64,000 nt of DNA, taken from contig NZ_FRFF01000136.1 in NCBI RefSeq assembly GCF_900143625.1, forward strand, positions 1-64,000, read 5' to 3'. The stretch is from Nocardiopsis sp. JB363. Lineage in GTDB: Bacteria > Actinomycetota > Actinomycetes > Streptosporangiales > Streptosporangiaceae. A program made the translations under genes and the position numbers. Below the pieces are notes generated by a model that made no database searches, had not been told where the DNA came from, and worked only from the letters and a program-made list of their open reading frames with translations. Below are positions 59,028-64,000 of the stretch, piece after piece (within the stretch, counting starts at the first letter, position 1; every line of letters begins with the position of its first letter).

Positions 59028-59083
59028 GGTGAAGGTCCCCGGCCCCGACCCAGACACCTGGGTCGGGGCCGGGGACCTTCACC
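59028..59083 (+). terminator. 25-bp perfect hairpin terminator
   Basis: The arms 59028-59052 and 59059-59083 are perfect complements over 25 bases with a six-base loop (GACACC). ACCTTTTCCC follows, giving a short T-run. It separates the small Cys-rich gene from the methyltransferase unit. Confidence 0.85.
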
Positions 59084-59107
59084 TTTTCCCATGGGTTTGA
59101 GGGGAGG

Positions 59108-59962
59108 GTGTCGAATCTCGGGGGCGGGGTGTGTTTCTCACCAAGTGAAGGGCGAAACACGACCGAGAGGGGACTCGCCTTGGGGAACACCCCACACACT
59201 GCCGCCTCCTACCACGACCGGGGCCGGCCGCCGTTGGCGGTCTGGCCCTGCGCACCCAGTACCCGACACCGGCCACCTCGCGATCACGATGGCGAGGTGG
59301 GCATCCCGGACCGGCTCGCCCACCGTTTGGTGGCCGAGTACACCCGCCCCGGTCACAAAGTCGCGGATCTGACCGGCACCGGTCAGGTGGCCGAACAGGC
59401 CCGGGCCCAGGGCCGTGACCAGGAGAACCTCAGTCCTACGTTGGATGCCCCGGGCGCGACCGCGGCCATCGACTACGAGATGGCGTGGGCGGATCTGACC
59501 GTGGCAACCATGACCACTCCGACCTTTTGTGTGACCTCGGCGGGAAGCCGGCGCCGCCGTGCGCGCGCCAAGGTGGAGTTCGCCGCGCTGATCACCCGCC
59601 CCGGGGGCATCGTCGCGGTCATCACTCCGGTGAGGTGCACCCCGTCCGGGGTGGTGGACCCGGCCCCGGGGGTGGTGCGCGCCGCTACCTGTGCGGGGTT
59701 GGTGTACCTGCAGCACGTGATCGCGTTGACGGTGCCGATCTGCGAGCAGGGTCTGGGCGCCACCATCCCGGTACGCGGCCAGGGCGGGCTCGGTCCCGAT
59801 CAGGACCCCGGAGCAGGGGGAGAGGAGAACGAGGTGGGTTTGCCGACCTCGGTTTCCGATGCGGCGGCCACCATCACCTCACCGGCTCACCTGAACGTGT
59901 CGGTGTTCCGCAAGAAGGGACGCACCGCGCCCGCGGAAACCCAGGGGGAGGTGGACGCGTGA
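59108..59962 (+). CDS. Catalytically degenerate DNA-methyltransferase-like protein
   Basis: The protein has up to 284 residues; GTG 59108 is uncertain because its purine-rich upstream lies too close. The central part has the methyltransferase motif I (PGHKVADLTGTGQVAEQA) and the strand RPGGIVAVITPVRC in the place of the next gene's APGGVVVVTTRPYR. The catalytic TSPPYG is replaced by TMTTPTFC. A final SPAHLNVSVFRKKG also matches the last strand of its neighbour. It therefore looks like an inactive paralogue that could bind and assist the active enzyme. It overlaps that gene's start (GTGA). Confidence 0.65.
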   Translation: MSNLGGGVCFSPSEGRNTTERGLALGNTPHTAASYHDRGRPPLAVWPCAPSTRHRPPRDHDGEVGIPDRLAHRLVAEYTRPGHKVADLTGTGQVAEQARAQGRDQENLSPTLDAPGATAAIDYEMAWADLTVATMTTPTFCVTSAGSRRRRARAKVEFAALITRPGGIVAVITPVRCTPSGVVDPAPGVVRAATCAGLVYLQHVIALTVPICEQGLGATIPVRGQGGLGPDQDPGAGGEENEVGLPTSVSDAAATITSPAHLNVSVFRKKGRTAPAETQGEVDA

Positions 59963-60954
59963 ACCAGGACCAGAACAGCGCTGACCTCGACAATGTGAGG
60001 TTCGACCAGGACGCACCGGGTGGGCAGCGTGAGAGCGGCGAGGGCGCCGACCGTGGCACCGGCACCGGTGCCCATACGGGGTGGTCGGTGTGGTTCACCG
60101 GCCAGCAACAGGCCCAGCGTCAGCGTGGGATCCGGTATTCGCGGTTGTCGGTGGAACATCCGGCCAAGATGCTGCCGGAGATCGCCCGCCATGCCATCAC
60201 CGCCTATACCCGGCCGGGGGATGTGGTGCTGGATCCGATGTGCGGGATCGGTACCAGCCTGGTCGAAGCCGCCCACCTCGATCGTCGCGCGGTGGGGATC
60301 GAGTTGGAGCCCAAGTGGGCTTCCATCGCCCGGCTGAACCTGGAAACCGCCACCGTCCAGGGAGCGCGTGGTGAAGGACGCGTGTATACGGGGGAGGGGG
60401 CCCAGGTCGCCACTGAACTGGCGGCCACCTCATTGGCCGGAGAGGTGCGGCTGGTGGTGACCTCGCCCCCATACGGGGCGATGACCCACGGCCAGGTCCG
60501 CTCCCGCCGGGACGGGGCCCGCGCGGTGGAGAAGTACGCGCACCGCTACTCCCGAGACCGGGACCGCCGGGCGGCCAACCTCGCCTACCAGCGCCCCGAG
60601 AAGCTCGCGGACTCCTTCACACAGATAATGGCGGCCTGCCGCACCCTGCTCGCCCCGGGCGGGGTGGTCGTGGTGACCACCCGCCCCTACCGCAAGAACG
60701 GGGAACTCTTCGACTTCCCCGGGCAGGTCGCCGAAGCCGGACGGCGGGCGGGGCTGGTGCAGGTGGATCGGTGCGCCGCTCTGTTGTGCGCGGTGCGCGA
60801 CGGTCAGGTGGTCTCGCGCACCTCGTTCTTCCAACTCATCGAAACCCGCCGATTGCGCAAGGCCGATTGGCCGGTGCACATCATCCAGCACGAGGACGTA
60901 CTGATCTTCACCAACCCCGACCAGCACACCTTGGATGGAAGGGCGGCGGCGTGA
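59959..60954 (+). CDS. DNA methyltransferase with SPPY motif (N4-cytosine or N6-adenine)
   Basis: This 331-residue enzyme has a clear AdoMet motif VVLDPMCGIGTSLVEAA (residue 92 region), the next strand GIELEPKW, and the catalytic TSPPYGAM (about residue 167). The strand APGGVVVVTTRPY completes the fold. The order is that of beta-class (N4-cytosine or N6-adenine) DNA methyltransferases. No restriction endonuclease is adjacent, so it may protect the element from host restriction or mark it for control. GTG 59959 overlaps the previous stop. Confidence 0.85.
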   Translation: MNQDQNSADLDNVRFDQDAPGGQRESGEGADRGTGTGAHTGWSVWFTGQQQAQRQRGIRYSRLSVEHPAKMLPEIARHAITAYTRPGDVVLDPMCGIGTSLVEAAHLDRRAVGIELEPKWASIARLNLETATVQGARGEGRVYTGEGAQVATELAATSLAGEVRLVVTSPPYGAMTHGQVRSRRDGARAVEKYAHRYSRDRDRRAANLAYQRPEKLADSFTQIMAACRTLLAPGGVVVVTTRPYRKNGELFDFPGQVAEAGRRAGLVQVDRCAALLCAVRDGQVVSRTSFFQLIETRRLRKADWPVHIIQHEDVLIFTNPDQHTLDGRAAA

Positions 60955-61358
60955 GCAACACCGAACCCGAAGAGGACAAGCGTCGTACCGTGCCGGGGGT
61001 GTTCCTGCCCGAGCGGGAGTTCTTCACCGACGCAGCCGGCCCTGAGTTGCGCGAGCGCATCATCACCGACATGCGCACCCTGGCCAATTTTCTGGAAGAA
61101 CACCCGCAGTTGCCGATCAGCCCGCACACCAGTGTGGAGGTGACCTACTTCCCCCGTACCGAAAGTGACCAGGCCGCGATCGCTGAGGTGGTCGAGGCCG
61201 GATCCCACTTGGGGCGGATCCCGGCCTGGGAGGGCGACCACTACCTGGTCGAACACCACCACGGTGCGGGCCGCTATCGGGTGGTGGCCATTCCGGCACG
61301 GGTGCGGGCCCGGTACCGGTCCTGGTTGACCTACAGCGGACACGTGCGCCAGGACTGA
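60951..61358 (+). CDS. Hypothetical protein of the methyltransferase operon
   Basis: This 135-residue protein starts at GTG 60951, overlapping the methyltransferase stop (GTGA). It has an N-terminal helix region (LRERIITDMRTLANFLEEHP) and a beta-rich second half (YLVEHHHGAGRYRVVAIPAR). The type occurs in actinobacterial mobile elements next to DNA methylases and has no known function to me. It closes the three-gene unit, followed by a hairpin. Confidence 0.65.
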   Translation: MSNTEPEEDKRRTVPGVFLPEREFFTDAAGPELRERIITDMRTLANFLEEHPQLPISPHTSVEVTYFPRTESDQAAIAEVVEAGSHLGRIPAWEGDHYLVEHHHGAGRYRVVAIPARVRARYRSWLTYSGHVRQD

Positions 61359-61702
61359 CCCGTCGGCCCCGGTGGGGGACAGGCCAGCCGGGGTTGCCGG
61401 GTGTGACATCCGGGTGGGGGCGGTGTGGGGCCACCAGCGGCCCCACACCGCCCTGAACTACCCGGCCCCGCCCAAGGGAGCGGAACCCGGGGGAGCGGGC
61501 CTACACGGGGCCGGTGGTGGCCCCGACCAGCGAAAACGGCAAACCGCCCGTATCGGATGGCGGGCGGGTGGCGGAGGGAAAATCCGGTGGGCTTGTTGAC
61601 GAATCCGCTTGCACTTCTCGGCGAGGTCGAGCGTGGATGCGTGGTGCCCCGCACCGTGCGGGGCCGCGCACCGCAAACGTGCAGATCAGAGGTGGTGGGG
61701 AG
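61359..61702. terminator. Intergenic region with a 15-bp perfect hairpin (61418-61453)
   Basis: GGGCGGTGTGGGGCC at 61418-61432 pairs perfectly with its complement at 61439-61453 around ACCAGC. This is a strong terminator for the methyltransferase unit. The rest of the gap carries no evident gene. It should hold the promoter of the excisionase-integrase pair. Confidence 0.75.
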
Positions 61703-61990
61703 GTGGGGCAGGTGAGGTCGGATGTTCCGGTTCGGTTGGACGAGGTGGGGTCGTTGCCGGTGGTGTTGGACCCGGTTGCGGCTGGGCGGATGCTCGGTTT
61801 GGGTCGCACCACCACCTACCGGCTCCTGCGCCAGGGGGCCTTCCCCGTGCCGGTTCACCGGACCGGCAGGTCCTGGAAGATCCCCACCGCGGGGGTTCTG
61901 GCCCACCTGGGCCTGACCACACCTTCCACCTCGGGTGGCTGTGCACGGTGTGGTGTGCGCGGTGACCACCGCAAGGAGGGGGAGTCGTAG
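61703..61990 (+). CDS. Excisionase-like helix-turn-helix protein
   Basis: This protein has about 95 residues, starting at GTG 61703 (GTG 61712 also possible). LDPVAAGRMLGLGRTTTYRL followed by GAFPVPVHRTGRSWKIPT is the MerR/excisionase-type winged helix. Its stop is immediately followed by the integrase ATG, so the two genes are strictly coupled. Such proteins direct excision by bending the attachment site. A C-terminal GCARCGVRGDH motif might bind metal. Confidence 0.8.
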   Translation: MGQVRSDVPVRLDEVGSLPVVLDPVAAGRMLGLGRTTTYRLLRQGAFPVPVHRTGRSWKIPTAGVLAHLGLTTPSTSGGCARCGVRGDHRKEGES

Positions 61991-63484
61991 ATGGCTTCTC
62001 ACCAGGGACGAGTGTTCAAACGCTGCGGATGTCGGGATGAGAACTCCGGTCGGGCGTTGGGGGTGCGGTGTCCGAAGCTGCGCCGCCAGGGCGGGGCGTT
62101 CAACCCCCGCCACGGTGACTGGGGTTACCAACTCGAACTACCCCGAGCCAGTGGGGGAAAGCGTCGTCAGGCCCGCCGCACCGGACTGGACAGCCAGGAA
62201 CAGGCGTGGGAGGTGCTGGACCATCTCAAGGCTCTGCTGGAGTTGGCCGAAGGGGAAGGAGAGGTGGAGGTGCAGATCGCCGACCTGATCCAGAACGCGC
62301 TCAAAGACCGAACCCGCTTCCCCTCGGTCGAGGAGGTGCGCAAGCGTCTGGGGACAGGGGCGGATGTGCGCAAGGAAGCCCCCACCGTGGGGGCCTACCT
62401 GAAGGCGTGGATCCAGGCGAAGCCGGATCTGGCCGAGGGCACCCGCGCCTCCTACCAGGGGCACATCCGTAAATACCTGATCCCGCACTTGGGCAAGGTG
62501 CGGTTGGACCGGCTCACCTCACGCCAGGTCGAGGCGATGTTCGACTCCATCGAGGCCGACAACGTCCACATCCTGGAATGCCGAGAGTCCGAGGATGCGA
62601 AGGTGCGGGCCTCGGTCCGCAATCAGCGGGTGGTCTCGCTGTCCACTAAGCACCGAATCCGCGCCACCTTGCGCAGCGCGCTCTCGGACGCGGTACGCAA
62701 CCCCGAGGAGCCGGTGAACATCAACGCGGCCTCCCACGCGAGGTTGCCGTCATGTCCGAGGAAGAAGCCGTTGGTGTGGACCCCGGGCCGGGTCCGTCAG
62801 TGGGAGAAGGACGGCACCATCCCGGGGGAGGTGATGGTGTGGACTCCTGAGCAGACCCGCACCTTCCTCACCCATGCGCGGAAGTACGTGTGGTTGCACC
62901 CGCTGTTCCACCTCATCGCCGTCAAAGGATTGCGTCGAGGTGAAGCGGTGGGCCTGCCCTGGTCGAACACCCGCCTCACCGATGGAGAGGCTGATATCCG
63001 TACCCAGGTGGTGCAGCTGTCCTGGCAGACCTTCACCTCTACTCCGAAGAGCGAGGCGGGCCAGCGCACCATCACCCTGGACACCGACACGGTGAAAGTG
63101 CTGCGGGGGTGGAAGAAGTTCCAGAACCAGGCCCGGCTCCAGGCGGGGCCGGAGTGGTCGGGTTCGGGGTTGGTGTTCACCCGCCAGGACGGGCAGGGGT
63201 GGCACCCCTCGCATGTGAGTGACTGGTTCGCCCGCATCGCGCGAGCGGCCGGACTCCCGCCGATCACGTTGCACGGGCTCCGCCACGGGGCGGCCTCGAT
63301 GGCCCTGGCGGCGGGAACGGACGTGAAGGTGGTCTCGGCCGAGTTGGGCCACTCCACGACCCATTTCACGCAGGACACCTACCAGACGGTGTTTCCCGAG
63401 GTGGCCAAAGCAGCGGCGGAGGCGACCGCCGCGTTGCTGCGAGGAACTTCGTCCCAGGTGAGCAATCTGGCCCCGGTGCGGTAG
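61991..63484 (+). CDS. Tyrosine recombinase (integrase)
   Basis: The 497-residue protein has an N-terminal zinc-like CGCRDENSG region, an arm-binding domain (LIPHLGKVRLDRLTSRQVEA) and a catalytic domain with Arg in KGLRRGEAVGLPWS, HGLRHGAASMAL and the last Tyr in DTYQTVFPEV. All catalytic residues are present, so it should be active. It is the last gene of the element. It is preceded directly by the excisionase-like gene, the arrangement typical of actinomycete integrative elements. The attachment site could not be seen downstream. Confidence 0.9.
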   Translation: MASHQGRVFKRCGCRDENSGRALGVRCPKLRRQGGAFNPRHGDWGYQLELPRASGGKRRQARRTGLDSQEQAWEVLDHLKALLELAEGEGEVEVQIADLIQNALKDRTRFPSVEEVRKRLGTGADVRKEAPTVGAYLKAWIQAKPDLAEGTRASYQGHIRKYLIPHLGKVRLDRLTSRQVEAMFDSIEADNVHILECRESEDAKVRASVRNQRVVSLSTKHRIRATLRSALSDAVRNPEEPVNINAASHARLPSCPRKKPLVWTPGRVRQWEKDGTIPGEVMVWTPEQTRTFLTHARKYVWLHPLFHLIAVKGLRRGEAVGLPWSNTRLTDGEADIRTQVVQLSWQTFTSTPKSEAGQRTITLDTDTVKVLRGWKKFQNQARLQAGPEWSGSGLVFTRQDGQGWHPSHVSDWFARIARAAGLPPITLHGLRHGAASMALAAGTDVKVVSAELGHSTTHFTQDTYQTVFPEVAKAAAEATAALLRGTSSQVSNLAPVR

Positions 63485-63780
63485 CCGGTACCGCCGAGCA
63501 CACCAGGAGCCCTACAGGGGCTCCGGCCCCAGGTGAGGATACGGGTTCACCCGCCCTGGCCTGGGGTTTCCTCGTGGTCAGGGTGCGTTAACCATCGGAT
63601 CAAAGGTCCGGTGCCGCAGTGCACACTCAGTGGTTTGCCTTGATTTCATATAGCTTTGCTCGAAAAATGTTGCTCACTCCAATTTATCGATCATCATTGT
63701 CAACATGAGGGTCTTCTCTGTTGGGAAACTGCCCGCCTTGGAGGAGTTCATGTCTTAGTAGCGATTGCCTGGTTGGGTGA
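63485..63780. other. Right edge of the element, GC drop and hairpins
   Basis: A hairpin, GGAGCCC/GGGCTCC (63505-63523), and a second, CCCCAGG/CCTGGGG, close the integrase transcript. From about 63600 the sequence becomes AT-rich compared with everything to the left. The attachment core is expected here but no direct repeat partner was found. No tRNA is seen. Confidence 0.6.
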
Positions 63781-64000
63781 GTGGGTGTCGTGGTGGATCT
63801 TGCAGATGCGTTCTTTCGAGGACGAAGCATTAATGCTAAATGGGGAATTAAAAACGAGGATGATTTGTGGAAGTGGATCCTGGAAGAGGGGTACTGCAAA
63901 GTGGCGAACTGGCACCTTGAGGGCGGGGAAAACTTGTTCTTTCGGGGCCAGGCAAATTCTGGCTTCGGTCTAACTTCTTCTCTTTATCGTAAATGTCGAT
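63781..64000 (+). CDS. FRG-domain protein, N-terminal part
   Basis: This gene runs off the window; about 73 residues are seen from GTG 63781 (GTG 63790 and 63793 are other starts). The sequence includes ENLFFRGQANSGFGLTSSLY, the FRG-domain signature (FRGQ...L..SL.R). An aromatic-rich front with DLWKWILEEGYCKVANWHLE leads into it. FRG-domain proteins are common in defence islands and are thought to be toxins or effectors. GC content is clearly lower than in the preceding element, so it is probably a separate acquisition. Confidence 0.75.
   Translation, partial: MGVVVDLADAFFRGRSINAKWGIKNEDDLWKWILEEGYCKVANWHLEGGENLFFRGQANSGFGLTSSLYRKCR

Larger units (their letters stand above)
31198..63600. mobile_element. 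Integrative conjugative element with T4SS and Tad pilus
   Basis: The segment carries VirB4, VirD4, TrbL, PrgI, a pilin and a muramidase, a Tad pilus operon, orphan DNA methyltransferases, an excisionase-like gene and a tyrosine integrase at its right end. All genes are on the plus strand. Limits are approximate: the left is placed at the gene-free regulatory region and the right at the GC drop after the integrase. No direct repeats were identified at the two ends. Confidence 0.75.

Noticed and set aside
31198-63660. Direct repeats marking both ends of the conjugative element
   Set aside because: No shared core was visible between the left region (31.2-31.6 kb) and the sequence after the integrase. 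The tRNA fragment at 799 does not match the right end either.

Overview
The window is high-GC actinomycete DNA. The evidence is the GC-rich third codon positions, frequent GTG starts, many ATGA/GTGA overlapping operons, an FxLD-type lanthipeptide locus and a conservon-like pair. A member of the Streptosporangiales such as a Nocardiopsaceae genome would fit, but nothing here proves the genus. Almost everything is accessory DNA, with no ribosomal or central-metabolism block.

Left part (1-31.2 kb). An ISAs1-type transposase tail and a 3' half of a tRNA-Arg(UCU) gene mark an old integration zone. Next come a two-gene restriction/defence-like operon (Eco57I-type adenine methylase plus a PLD-nuclease/SNF2-helicase fusion) and, on the minus strand, a STAND ATPase with an HTH partner. 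A compact minus-strand cluster follows: a roadblock protein, a DUF742/degenerate GTPase fusion, a styrene-monooxygenase-like flavoprotein, a methyltransferase and a one-module KS-AT-ACP polyketide synthase. Two HTH-TPR regulators with almost identical N-terminal thirds but different sensor halves flank a 5-formyl-THF cyclo-ligase-like gene. A NUDIX gene and a frameshifted aminoglycoside-phosphotransferase relic separate these from a complete FxLD lanthipeptide cluster: PIMT-like methyltransferase, a 55-aa precursor not previously delimited here, LanB, LanC, a stand-alone SpaB_C protein and a phosphotransferase.

Right part (31.2-63.6 kb). This reads as an integrative conjugative element. It starts with a regulatory stretch holding nine TGAGTC sites and a sigma-like protein. 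A type IV secretion operon follows (pilin, TrbL, PrgI, VirB4, VirD4/TraG, replication-relaxation protein, transglycosylase/NlpC hydrolase). After it come a lipoprotein, a secreted protein, and a full Tad-type pilus operon ending in a membrane OmpA-BTAD fusion. An AT-rich control region with three 17-bp palindromic boxes leads to four diverged paralogues of unknown function. Three of these are each preceded by the same terminator-plus-palindrome cassette, and a two-winged-helix protein follows. The element ends with an inactive/active DNA methyltransferase pair, an excisionase-like protein and a tyrosine integrase.

Right edge (63.6-64 kb). GC drops sharply, and a truncated FRG-domain gene runs off the window, suggesting another defence-type insertion next to the element.
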